From positions 7,234 to 14,411 of the forward strand of contig JAJQFK010000126.1 in assembly GCA_021201175.1 (NCBI GenBank): a stretch of 7,178 nucleotides of DNA. Direction: 5' to 3'. Below, piece after piece: positions 1 through 5,326 of the stretch. The translations under genes and the position numbers were made by a program. This DNA is from Candidatus Gastranaerophilales bacterium. Lineage in GTDB: Bacteria; Cyanobacteriota; Vampirovibrionia; Gastranaerophilales; Gastranaerophilaceae. The notes beneath the pieces were generated by a model. The model had not been told where the DNA came from, made no database searches, and saw only the letters and a program-made list of their open reading frames with translations. Position 1 is the first letter of the stretch; each line of letters starts with the position of its first letter.

Positions 1-2
1 CT

Positions 3-563
3 ACACCCAAACTTTTTGAAGGGATGACTTTTGAAGATTACAAAACAACAGATCCGGACGGCAGCAAAAAACAAAATGTACTAAATGCAGTAATAAATTA
101 TTACAATAGTGCTTGTTTAAATTATTTATACGGTTATAACCTAATTTTAATAGGCAATCCTGGCACTGGTAAAACAATGTTATCATCAATTCTTGCAAAC
201 ATGCTTGTAAGAAGTTATTTTCAAGCCAAATTTATAAATATTGTCGATATGTTTGAAGAAATAAAAGCAACATTTAATAATACTGGCAAAATTCAAACAA
301 AAGAATATATCGATAATTACAAAAATGCAGAATATTTATTTATTGATGATTTAGATAAAAAAAAGACGCCAACGGACTATGTTAAAGAAACATTATATGC
401 AATTTTTAATTATCGCGTTGAAAATCAATTACCGATAGTAATATCGGCGAATAGCGATTTGACGGCATTGGACAAGATTTTTGACGAGGTTATTATTTCA
501 CGGCTTGTGCATAAAGCTACGGTCGTTTTATTTACGCATGGTAACGAGAGGTTAAAACGATGA
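3..563 (+). CDS. DnaC/IstB-like AAA+ helicase loader, 5'-truncated by window edge
   Basis: The frame is open from the left edge. The residues before the first ATG (24) read PKLFEG and lead into MTFEDYK, the usual N-terminal lead-in of DnaC-type loaders (compare the SFENY segment of DnaC), so the ATG at 24 is probably internal and the true start lies outside the window. Counting from that ATG, Walker A is GNPGTGKT (44-51), Walker B is YLFIDD (104-109), a sensor-1-like ISANS follows (140-144), and a conserved-type arginine is in IISRL (157-161). Proteins of this family load the replicative helicase onto DNA, and phages carry them as early replication genes. The stop codon overlaps the next ATG (ATGA), implying translational coupling. 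IstB of an IS21-type element is the main alternative, but no transposase is next to it. The family call is firm; the exact role is inferred. Confidence 0.85.
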   Translation, partial: TPKLFEGMTFEDYKTTDPDGSKKQNVLNAVINYYNSACLNYLYGYNLILIGNPGTGKTMLSSILANMLVRSYFQAKFINIVDMFEEIKATFNNTGKIQTKEYIDNYKNAEYLFIDDLDKKKTPTDYVKETLYAIFNYRVENQLPIVISANSDLTALDKIFDEVIISRLVHKATVVLFTHGNERLKR

Positions 564-646
564 CAGAAGAACAAGAAACAACACTATCATTGAACCCGGA
601 CGTTAAGATTAAAGGAATGGATTTGGCAAACGGCAAAAATCTTTAA
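560..646 (+). pseudogene. 28-residue ORF, probable N-terminal fragment of a disrupted gene
   Basis: This ORF starts at an ATG overlapping the stop of the DnaC-like gene (ATGA) and has a good ribosome site, GAGAGG at 546-551, 8 nt upstream. It reads MTEEQETTLSLN, then a segment ending GMDLANGKNL before TAA. At 28 residues it is too short to be an obvious protein, while the next ORF begins 2 nt later, in the +1 frame, with no ribosome site. Three explanations fit: a truncated gene start joined to another gene by deletion; a one-base indel in the AAAAA run at 634-639; or a +1 frameshift at CTT TAA (641-646), which would give a fused product of about 185 residues. I cannot choose between them. 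The initiation signals are real-looking; no function is assigned. Confidence 0.5.
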
Positions 647-647
647 A

Positions 648-1118
648 ATGGACGATGATACCGGGCTTGATTTTTTTAATAAGGCTGCAAATTGTGCAGC
701 AAGCAAAATTGATGAATATTGTTTTCGTTATTTGTGTTTTAAATGTTCGGGTGGTTTAAAGCTGCATTTTATAACAGCACGCAGCGAAATTATTGAAGTT
801 GCAACAATTAATTTTATTCAAGAAAAAACGAAGTTAATTTACGGCAAAGAATTTACAATCAGTTTTCGCCCCTCAACTGATTTATTGCCGCCACATAAAA
901 GTAAAGAAATCCGTATTGCTGCAATGTTGCAGAATAATAAAAAAATTGCACTGGCTATTGATGACGATGATTTGTGCTTACAAATGTACCATTCAAAGGG
1001 CATACCGGCTATTAAATGGCAAAATGGCATGCTGCCTTCAAAAGTTATTGAAGAATACGGCGAATCCATCGGTAGTTTGTTAGGCAAAAAGGGAGTAATT
1101 ACACCATGTCAGAATTAA
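648..1118 (+). CDS. HAD-superfamily phosphatase-like protein, N-terminus uncertain
   Basis: The product has 156 residues from the ATG at 648. The C-terminal two thirds show HAD-like landmarks in order: a hydrophobic strand ending in FITARSE (motif II, T/S-x-R), a lysine in PPHKSKEIRI (motif III), and ALAIDDDD (motif IV acidic cluster) followed by YHSKGIPAIKW, a typical HAD ending. The spacing resembles the 3'-phosphatase domain of phage polynucleotide kinases, a DNA/RNA end-repair enzyme. The catalytic DxD of motif I is not clear: only MDDDTG at the start comes near. There is no ribosome site before 648; translation may come from the 28-residue ORF just upstream by frameshift, or the gene may be a truncated remnant. 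The 3' end overlaps the next gene by 13 nt. HAD assignment is moderate; activity is doubtful without motif I. Confidence 0.5.
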   Translation: MDDDTGLDFFNKAANCAASKIDEYCFRYLCFKCSGGLKLHFITARSEIIEVATINFIQEKTKLIYGKEFTISFRPSTDLLPPHKSKEIRIAAMLQNNKKIALAIDDDDLCLQMYHSKGIPAIKWQNGMLPSKVIEEYGESIGSLLGKKGVITPCQN

Positions 1119-1471
1119 AAATTAAACCGGCAAATGAAATTATCTTCAATAATCATTTTAAAAAATTGAAAAATTATAAAAGTGGTACAGTTATATTTGT
1201 TGTAACCGGACTTTCAGGCAGACTTTTAAAAAGCAAATACTATTTATTAACATACATTGACACATTAAGAAGCGATAATAAACTTCTTGCCCTGGATGAC
1301 AAAGAAGTATACATGATTGTTTTTCTTGTAAGTGAAACCGGCGAAATTTTTACTACAATACGCAAAGAAAATCAAGAAAATTTAGAAAAATATAATGTTG
1401 GGGAAATATTTGTAATTAAAATTGCGGCAGCGGGTGCTGGCTCTGCCGGCATAGTCTGCCGGGAGGAGTAG
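1106..1471 (+). CDS. Hypothetical small protein (121 aa)
   Basis: I do not recognise this protein. It starts at an ATG inside the end of the preceding ORF, with AAAGGGAG at 1088-1095 about 10 nt upstream. The chain is a mix of beta-like hydrophobic stretches (TVIFVVTGLSG, EVYMIVFLVSETGEIF) and lysine-rich segments, with no signal peptide or membrane segment. The last 15 or so residues (IKIAAAGAGSAGIVCREE) are unusually Gly/Ala-rich and fall in a locally GC-rich stretch (about 1424-1465). Immediately after it a fragment of a baseplate gene begins in another frame. The natural C-terminus may therefore have been replaced at a deletion junction. It sits in the same transcription direction as the DnaC-like gene, so an early/replication-associated role is possible but not shown. 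Confidence 0.55.
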   Translation: MSELKIKPANEIIFNNHFKKLKNYKSGTVIFVVTGLSGRLLKSKYYLLTYIDTLRSDNKLLALDDKEVYMIVFLVSETGEIFTTIRKENQENLEKYNVGEIFVIKIAAAGAGSAGIVCREE

Positions 1472-1865
1472 GGCATACGCAATTGCCGGCGTCGCCGGTA
1501 TTATATGGCGCTTGGTTGTTTGGGTATATAAACAATGTTTTGCCCAAACCGCAGAGCTTACGGCATTAAAATTTTGGGGAAATTTAATCGGCGTTGATTA
1601 TAAAGATGGGCAAACCGCAAATGTTTCAATAACATTAACTGATGTAACCACTGAATATCTTGCAGCCGGTACGGTTTATAAAGATTTGACAACCGGCTTG
1701 ATTTTTAAGACTATATCACAAGCAGCAGCCGAAGAAAATACAATTGTTGCTATTGCCGAATGCACAACATCCGGCACAGCCGGCAATTTAGCGGTCGGCA
1801 CTGTTTTAAATATTGCAAACCCCCTGGACGGTATACCAACAAGCATTATTGGATATATTTTGTGA
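1455..1865 (+). pseudogene. Baseplate J-like (gpJ/gp47 family) fragment, truncated at both ends
   Basis: The frame is open from just after a TAG at 1452-1454 to the TGA at 1863-1865. It reads as an internal piece of a phage baseplate J protein. The pattern RAYAIAGVAG, then WVYKQCFAQTAELTALKFWG and NLIGV matches the helical 'AG...kq-F-dTAE-L-WG-GV' stretch of this family. A beta-rich part follows with AAGTVYKDLTTGLIF and TAGNLAVGTVLNIANPLDGIP, the family's 'paGt..d..Gl.f' and 'GN.aaGt' repeats. Baseplate J proteins are usually well over 300 residues; here the N-terminal 60 or more residues and the entire C-terminal half are missing, and there is no ATG or ribosome site (only a TTG at 1512). 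In intact phages it builds the contractile-tail baseplate. It is almost certainly non-functional here. The family call is good; the exact edges are uncertain. Confidence 0.7.
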
Positions 1866-2160
1866 TATTACGGAGCTTAGTGAGAAAAAAGACGACATAA
1901 CAATTACAGTTGTAAATTTCAAAAAAAACGGCGTTGTTATATCCGGGCAAGTTGAATTGACACAAAACGATATACCCGTTCCATTATTTATAAACACCCC
2001 TTTTGTGTTATTAAAAAATGACAAGGGCGGATATGAGTTGCCGGCGTATGCACAAAAACAACTTGACGAGTTGCAGCGTCAGGCGGTTTTATACATGCGT
2101 GGGGATTCAAAGGAAACGCAGCTTGATTTGTTTGGCAATGTGGCATGTGCAGCAAGTTAA
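1813..2160 (+). pseudogene. 3' fragment of an unknown phage gene, no valid start
   Basis: The frame ends at the TAA of 2158-2160. Convincing protein sequence begins near 1870 (ELSEKKDDITITVVNF) and continues through a beta-rich stretch and an amphipathic helix (QKQLDELQRQAVLYMRGD) to a C-terminal QLDLFGNVA tail. The only possible upstream start is a TTG at 1813 inside the baseplate fragment, without a ribosome site, and the residues between the two look random. I take this as the C-terminal part of a gene whose 5' end was lost at a junction near 1845-1870. I do not recognise the family. The QLDLFG ending resembles C-terminal tails seen on various DNA-metabolism proteins, but that is too weak to assign a function. 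Confidence 0.5.
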
Positions 2161-2194
2161 TAATAAAAACTTTCTTCCTCCACTAAACAAGGGC

Positions 2195-2360
2195 GGATTT
2201 ACCAAAGGGGGATGCCCCGGTAATCCAAAGGGTGGCGGGAATGGTTTTAGGCAGGATTTGATCCATAAAGCACGGTTAAAAATAACCGTGCTGCCAAAAA
2301 CCTATAAAGTCGGCAGATTGTGTAAATTGTGTAACAATCTACACCCACTGCCGCAGCAGT
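2195..2360 (+). other. Non-coding gap with five consecutive potential stem-loops
   Basis: The 217 bp between 2161 and 2377 hold no credible gene. Potential hairpins on the + strand are: 2195-2226, GGATTTACC/GGTAATCC with an inner GGGG/CCCC around a GATG loop; 2254-2264, GGAT-TTG-ATCC; 2270-2291, GCACGGTTA-AAAA-TAACCGTGC, a perfect 9-bp stem; 2315-2340, AGATTGT/ACAATCT (alternative to CTGCC/GGCAG at 2291-2316); and 2347-2360, ACTGC-CGCA-GCAGT. None is followed by a T-run, so these are not ordinary terminators. The stretch could be a structured leader of the downstream late cassette, an RNA gene, or dispersed-repeat debris. The early part (G-runs around 2190-2235) looks repeat-like. Function unknown. 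Confidence 0.45.
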
Positions 2361-2377
2361 TTAAAAAGGAAGAGAAT

Positions 2378-2701
2378 ATGAAAAATGAAATTAAAACAAT
2401 AAATGATATTGTATCGCTTGAAACCATTGAAGATAAAAACAGTTTACAAATGTTAATGGCAGAAAAAACCGCGGATGATAATTTGCCGCCACAAGCATAT
2501 TGTCCTATTTGTAGATGTGATTTGCTGCAAATTGAAGAAATAGCAGAAGGCGACACCGAAAGGGGTGTGTATAAGTACAAATGCTTAGATTGCGGCACTA
2601 TATTTTATTTGCTTGAAGATTTAACAGCAAGCTGCCGCCGCGGTATTGCAAATGCAGAAAATAAAATTAAATATTTTGAAACGAAATTAAAAGGGGGATG
2701 A
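2378..2701 (+). CDS. Small zinc-ribbon-like phage protein (107 aa)
   Basis: The start is the ATG at 2378, chosen because AAGGAAGAG lies just upstream; the frame is open further 5' but that part is out-of-frame shadow of the preceding fragment and the hairpin region. Residues 41-73 hold a four-cysteine zinc-ribbon pattern, CPIC (42-45) and CLDC (69-72), 23 residues apart, with aromatic and glycine residues after the second pair as in treble-clef/ribbon folds. The first 40 residues are acidic and helical, and the C-terminus is a basic helix. Such proteins may bind nucleic acid or serve as small accessory proteins; no precise function can be given. Its stop lies 1 nt from the next ATG, so it is the first gene of the compact cassette leading to lysis. 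Confidence 0.7.
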   Translation: MKNEIKTINDIVSLETIEDKNSLQMLMAEKTADDNLPPQAYCPICRCDLLQIEEIAEGDTERGVYKYKCLDCGTIFYLLEDLTASCRRGIANAENKIKYFETKLKGG

Positions 2702-2702
2702 C

Positions 2703-3071
2703 ATGGGAAAAATTACTTTAAAATCCGGGTTTGAAATTGCAAAAAATTATGTTTTGCCAATTGTTAAAACAATTGCGAAATCGTTTATTTCAAGGTACGG
2801 GAAAACTACTTATGAAAAATTATACAAGCGTTTTACGGAGGGTTTAGTTAGTTTTGAAACCGCATTATCAAAATGTCTTAATTCAACAGACGTAAAAAAA
2901 TTAAAAAAACATATAGAATGTGCAAAACTAGGACTTGCATTTTATGAACAAGTGCATATAACACTCGATAGTGTTTTGGCAGAATACAACGCAATAATTT
3001 TAGAGTCTGAAGAACGCCTAAAGACATTAGAAGAAAACAGCACGGAAATTGAAATTCCGGAGGGTAATTAA
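2703..3071 (+). CDS. Hypothetical helical protein in late/lysis cassette (122 aa)
   Basis: I do not recognise the family. Translation starts at an ATG one base after the preceding stop, with AAGGGGG ending 5 nt upstream, a very strong site. The product is predicted mostly helical: a basic N-terminal half (KSGFEIAKNYVLPIVKTIAK, then SFISRYGKTTYEKLYKRF) and a longer helix near the end (LDSVLAEYNAIILESEERL) with an acidic tail (EENSTEIEIPEGN). There is no convincing transmembrane segment, although residues 8-30 are amphipathic enough to contact a membrane. Its stop directly abuts the start of the DUF1353 gene. Position next to DUF1353, holin-like and endolysin genes suggests a late-expressed role in tail assembly or lysis, which is inference only. 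Confidence 0.65.
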   Translation: MGKITLKSGFEIAKNYVLPIVKTIAKSFISRYGKTTYEKLYKRFTEGLVSFETALSKCLNSTDVKKLKKHIECAKLGLAFYEQVHITLDSVLAEYNAIILESEERLKTLEENSTEIEIPEGN

Positions 3072-3665
3072 ATGTGTTTTATTGATATTCAAAAACTACC
3101 TAAATTTGCATACAACAATATAACATATATTCAATGGTACAAAGATAATTTATGTAATATATGTTTTTCTGAAATGCCGGACATTGGCAACAAAGAAATC
3201 AATAATCAAATAATGACTAAAAGCGAAATCAAGCAAGCAAAAAAGAAACCTTTGTATCTTAAAAATACGGTTTCTTTTTTATTGCAAGATTTAACAAAAA
3301 ACAAAACTTATACTTTTACCGTAAATAAACATTATGCTTATGACGGTGCAACCATTTTGAAATTCTTTTGGCGGGTTATAGGTACAAAAGAAGATATCCG
3401 TTTTAAAATAGCTGCCTTAATTCATGATGTTTTGTGCGAAAATCATAGCTATGTAGATAACGATAGGTATTTTGCCGATAAAGTTTTTGAACGTTCGCTT
3501 TATGTTGGCGACACAGCGGCTTTTATACGCTGGTTAATGTTTCACAGCGTGGACAATTTTCAAAAATTTTGCGGGTGGCGGGCAGAGGCTGAAGGGGCTT
3601 GCGAAGAGCAAGACCCGCAACGCCGTTTAACGCCCGCCGCACAAGACAGCGGGTGGGAGGGTTAA
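3072..3665 (+). CDS. DUF1353 family phage protein with repeat-derived C-terminus
   Basis: The 197-residue product carries the DUF1353 signature: HYAYDGATILKFFWRVIGT (88-105), RFKIAALIHDVL (110-121), RYFADKVFERSL (132-143) and WLMFHSVDNF (154-163). The family is common in phage and prophage late regions near lysis genes; its biochemical function is not established. The ATG abuts the preceding stop and has GGAGGG 7 nt upstream. The first 60 or so residues precede the usual domain core and look like an extra N-terminal segment. Family members normally end shortly after the 'G-W' that here is C167-R170; the last 27 residues (AEAEGACEEQ onward) are encoded by a GC-rich palindromic stretch unlike the rest of the gene, so the C-terminus appears to have been replaced or extended by an inserted element. 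The family call is strong. Confidence 0.85.
   Translation: MCFIDIQKLPKFAYNNITYIQWYKDNLCNICFSEMPDIGNKEINNQIMTKSEIKQAKKKPLYLKNTVSFLLQDLTKNKTYTFTVNKHYAYDGATILKFFWRVIGTKEDIRFKIAALIHDVLCENHSYVDNDRYFADKVFERSLYVGDTAAFIRWLMFHSVDNFQKFCGWRAEAEGACEEQDPQRRLTPAAQDSGWEG
3571..3662 (+). repeat. GC-rich palindromic element fused to the 3' end of the DUF1353 gene
   Basis: This stretch of about 92 bp is strikingly GC-rich against AT-rich flanks. It is bounded by direct copies of GCGGGTGG (3571-3578 and 3649-3656). It contains a long-range inverted pair, GGCGGGC (3577-3583) with GCCCGCC (3632-3638), and an inner hairpin CTTGC-GAAGA-GCAAG (3598-3612) extended by GGG/CCC. It is translated in frame as the C-terminus of the DUF1353 protein and ends just before the stop. 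Its final GGGAGGG (about 3655-3661) serves as the ribosome site of the next gene. It differs in sequence from the elements at 5387 and 5976 but shares the GCGGG style. Confidence 0.6.
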
Positions 3666-3668
3666 TCA

Positions 3669-3932
3669 ATGTTGACAACCATCGGCATAATAATTGCACT
3701 TATTGTTTCAATAATAGGGTTAGTGGTACAGATTGGCGCAGCTGGTATTTATATCGGTAAACTGGAGGGATTCAAGGAGCTTGTTAATTATAAATTTAAT
3801 GAGCAAAAAGAACGGCTGGATAAGCATAATAATTTTATCACGCGTATTTATGACCTTGAAAAAAAAGAGAGAGTGAACGAGGAACAAATTAAAGTTGCTA
3901 ATCACAGAATAGAAGATTTAGAAGGGGGATAA
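3669..3932 (+). CDS. Holin-like / DUF7365-type membrane and coiled-coil protein
   Basis: The 87-residue protein has one N-terminal membrane segment (about residues 3-29, IIIALIVSIIGLVVQIGAAG) followed by a charged coiled coil to the end, including the run KHNNFITRIYDLEKKE and the terminal IKVANHRIEDLE. This layout, and especially the 'KHN..I.R.Y.LE' and 'IKVANHRI-DLE' pieces, matches small proteins found just upstream of endolysin genes in many phages. The likely role is to sit in the inner membrane and help lysis (holin, holin partner or XhlA-like), letting the signal-less amidase reach the wall; this is inferred from layout and position. The ribosome site GGGAGGG is provided by the end of the GC-rich element in the upstream gene. 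The stop lies 3 nt before the endolysin ATG. Confidence 0.7.
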   Translation: MLTTIGIIIALIVSIIGLVVQIGAAGIYIGKLEGFKELVNYKFNEQKERLDKHNNFITRIYDLEKKERVNEEQIKVANHRIEDLEGG

Positions 3933-3935
3933 TAA

Positions 3936-4427
3936 ATGAAAAAAATAATATTGCATTGGACGGCAGGTACAAACCAACCATGCAGCACAGATTATGAACA
4001 CTATCATTATTTAGTTACCGGTGACGGCTTGTTAATTGAAGGAAAATACAAACCCGAAGATAATGAAAATTGCAGCGACGGGGTTTATGCACAACATACC
4101 GGCGGCGGCAATACCGGCAGCGTTGGCATTGCCATGTGCGGTATGGCAAACTATACAACAGGAAAACCCAATACAACAAAATACCCGCTAACTGCGGTAC
4201 AATGCGAAAGATTTTTTAAATTGATTGCTGAAGTAGCAAAAAAATATGACATTGCAATTACTCCCGCTACTGTAATGACGCATTACGAATTTGGGCAGAA
4301 AAACCCAAAAACAACAAGTTATGGAAAAATTGATATTACATATTTACACCCGTACAGTGATGTTACAGCAAACAACATGGGGGATTTTATAAGGGGGAAA
4401 GCTAATTGGTATCTAAGTAATTTATAA
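3936..4427 (+). CDS. N-acetylmuramoyl-L-alanine amidase (Amidase_2) endolysin
   Basis: The 163-residue protein is a single Amidase_2/PGRP domain, the zinc amidase that cuts the MurNAc-L-Ala bond of peptidoglycan. Zinc ligands are visible as H7 in IILHWTAG, H116 in VMTHYEFG and probably D133 in GKID, with K131 and Y25 in the usual catalytic positions. The family glycine-rich strand TGSVGIAMCGM (60-70) is present. The length is that of a bare catalytic domain, like T7 lysozyme: no cell-wall-binding domain and no signal peptide, so release would depend on the holin-like protein encoded just upstream. It starts at an ATG with AAGGGGG 8 nt upstream and is the last gene of the + strand cassette, followed by two terminators. 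The enzyme call is firm. Confidence 0.92.
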   Translation: MKKIILHWTAGTNQPCSTDYEHYHYLVTGDGLLIEGKYKPEDNENCSDGVYAQHTGGGNTGSVGIAMCGMANYTTGKPNTTKYPLTAVQCERFFKLIAEVAKKYDIAITPATVMTHYEFGQKNPKTTSYGKIDITYLHPYSDVTANNMGDFIRGKANWYLSNL

Positions 4428-4441
4428 TTTTTTCTATCTTC

Positions 4442-4465
4442 ACCGGGTATACCCGGTTTTTATTT
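4442..4465 (+). terminator. Intrinsic terminator 1 after endolysin
   Basis: The self-complementary ACCGGG-TATA-CCCGGT is followed by TTTTATTT. It lies 15 nt after the endolysin stop and is oriented to end the late + strand transcript. Confidence 0.8.
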
Positions 4466-4470
4466 GTGCA

Positions 4471-4505
4471 AAAGGCAGCTTAAACTATTTTAAGCTGCCT
4501 TTTTT
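4471..4505 (+). terminator. Intrinsic terminator 2, tandem and stronger
   Basis: A perfect 14-bp stem, AAAGGCAGCTTAAA with TTTAAGCTGCCTTT, encloses a CTAT loop and runs into further T residues. The A-rich left arm makes it plausible in both directions. Together with terminator 1 it seals the end of the lysis cassette. Confidence 0.88.
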
Positions 4506-4552
4506 GTTGTTTCAGAGCGGCACAACTAAAAATACACAAAATGTTCAACCAT

Positions 4553-4638
4553 ACCCCCTAATTTTTAAAAATAAAAGGGGTTAAATATATTTTTGGTATA
4601 AAACTATATAAAAATCAAAATAAGGGCGTTTAAACGCC
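4553..4638. other. Intergenic spacer with two more inverted repeats
   Basis: Between the endolysin terminators and the convergent - strand operon there is no gene. Two inverted repeats are visible: an imperfect one at 4553-4581 (ACCCC...AGGGGT with AT-rich arms between) and a perfect 14-nt palindrome GGCGTTTAAACGCC at 4625-4638, which on the - strand is followed by CTTATTTTGATTTTT and so may be a back-up terminator for the - strand operon. Confidence 0.5.
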
Positions 4639-4646
4639 TTAAAATT

Positions 4647-4682
4647 AAAACCCGGCTTTCAAGATTGAATGTCGGGTTTTTT
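4647..4682. terminator. Bidirectional terminator overlapping the end of the - strand operon
   Basis: AAAACCCGGC at 4647-4656 pairs with GTCGGGTTTT at 4671-4680 (one G-T pair). On the + strand it ends in TTTTTT; on the - strand it ends in TTTTAATTTT. The stop codon of the - strand gene lies in the loop. Confidence 0.8.
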
Positions 4683-5096
4683 GCTATCGTTATTTAATTT
4701 ATCTATTAATACATGGCGTTTGCGATATCGGTCGAGTTGATCCGTTAAGTATTTTTTTTCTTCCGGCGTCAAACGTTGATTTAAAGTTTCTGTTCTTGCC
4801 GTACCTTTTGGACGACCACCGCCTCGATATCCGCCGCGCGGATATTGTGTTTTATATAGTTGCATTAAAACATCATCCTTTAATGCAAAAGACTTCAACA
4901 CATCTTGAGATTTTATTTCAGAATTTTCAGCACAAAAATCGGATATAAAACGAATTTTGGCATTGGTTATTTCATCTTTGTTGCGCCCGCCTGTTTTAAT
5001 TTTGGCTTCGTCTAAAAGTTTTCCCCGGTGCAAAATTCTAATATATAAAAAATCTGATTCCCCCTCGCGGGTTTCATATTCAATCTTTAAACGCAT
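4659..5096 (-). CDS. Basic protein with AT-hook-like GRPKG motif, possible DNA-binding
   Basis: This is the third gene of the - strand operon, 145 residues. The N-terminal half (1-35) looks like beta strands (LKIEYETREGESDFLYIRI), the middle is helical, and residues 87-100 form a glycine/arginine linker containing GGGRPKGTA, an AT-hook-like motif. The linker runs into RTETLNQRLTPEEKKYLTDQL, a pattern typical of the start of ribbon-helix-helix or mobilisation-type DNA-binding proteins ('R...L..RLTPEEK..L'). DNA binding is therefore plausible, perhaps as regulator of this cassette, but the whole protein is not one I recognise. Its ATG overlaps the preceding stop by one base (TAATG), with AAAGGAG about 13 nt upstream, so translation is likely coupled. 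The terminator hairpin overlaps its last codons. Confidence 0.6.
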   Translation of the reverse strand: MRLKIEYETREGESDFLYIRILHRGKLLDEAKIKTGGRNKDEITNAKIRFISDFCAENSEIKSQDVLKSFALKDDVLMQLYKTQYPRGGYRGGGRPKGTARTETLNQRLTPEEKKYLTDQLDRYRKRHVLIDKLNNDSKKPDIQS

Positions 5097-5314
5097 TATA
5101 CCGCTAACTCCTTTATTATATTTTTAAATTCTCTTTTAGCTTTACCACAACTAAAATATCCGCCGGTTTGAATGCCATGTTCTTCATCAACATACTTAAA
5201 CAAAACATTTTTTCTATCATATTCACTTGAATAAATGTAAAGTGTTGCATGTCCGAATAATTCGTTTATTTCAAAATCAAACCCCCAAAAATTAACTCGT
5301 CTGTATTTTAACAT
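5096..5314 (-). CDS. Hypothetical small protein (72 aa), middle of - strand operon
   Basis: I do not recognise it. The product has 72 residues, rich in aromatic residues (VNFWGFDFEINELFGH, ATLYIYSSEYD) with a single cysteine in GGYFSCGKAKREF and a basic helix at the end (FKNIIKELAV). It has no membrane segment. AAGGCGG about 6 nt before the ATG is a good ribosome site. It lies 12 nt from the upstream gene and overlaps the next start by one base, so the three genes form one operon. Its position behind the lysis cassette, transcribed opposite to it, is typical of phage accessory ('moron') genes, whose products often affect the host or rival phages; nothing in this sequence shows which. Confidence 0.6.
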   Translation of the reverse strand: MLKYRRVNFWGFDFEINELFGHATLYIYSSEYDRKNVLFKYVDEEHGIQTGGYFSCGKAKREFKNIIKELAV

Positions 5315-5326
5315 TTTTACCGCCTT

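Noticed and set aside
3..563. IS21-type insertion sequence, because of the IstB-like ATPase
   Set aside because: No transposase, terminal inverted repeats or target duplication are visible, and the context is phage-like.
839..1087. - strand open frame opposite the HAD-like gene
   Set aside because: It is a mirror of a protein-coding + strand region, without a ribosome site or family features.
1424..1510. GC-rich stretch at the start of the baseplate fragment as a third palindromic element
   Set aside because: Only short GCCGGC-type pieces pair. Most of its GC content is explained by Ala/Gly codons of the baseplate helix.
2195..2360. tRNA or CRISPR array in the hairpin-rich gap
   Set aside because: The stems do not form a cloverleaf with a T-arm GTTC core, and the hairpins differ in sequence, so there are no regular repeats with spacers.
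2018..2377. N-terminal extension of the zinc-ribbon gene
   Set aside because: The frame is open but runs in the shadow of the preceding fragment and through the hairpin-rich gap. The ATG at 2378 has a clear ribosome site; the extension has none.
2302..2598. - strand open frame opposite the zinc-ribbon gene
   Set aside because: It is a shadow of the + strand gene; the Ser/Cys-rich sequence is typical of antisense reading and no initiation signal is present.
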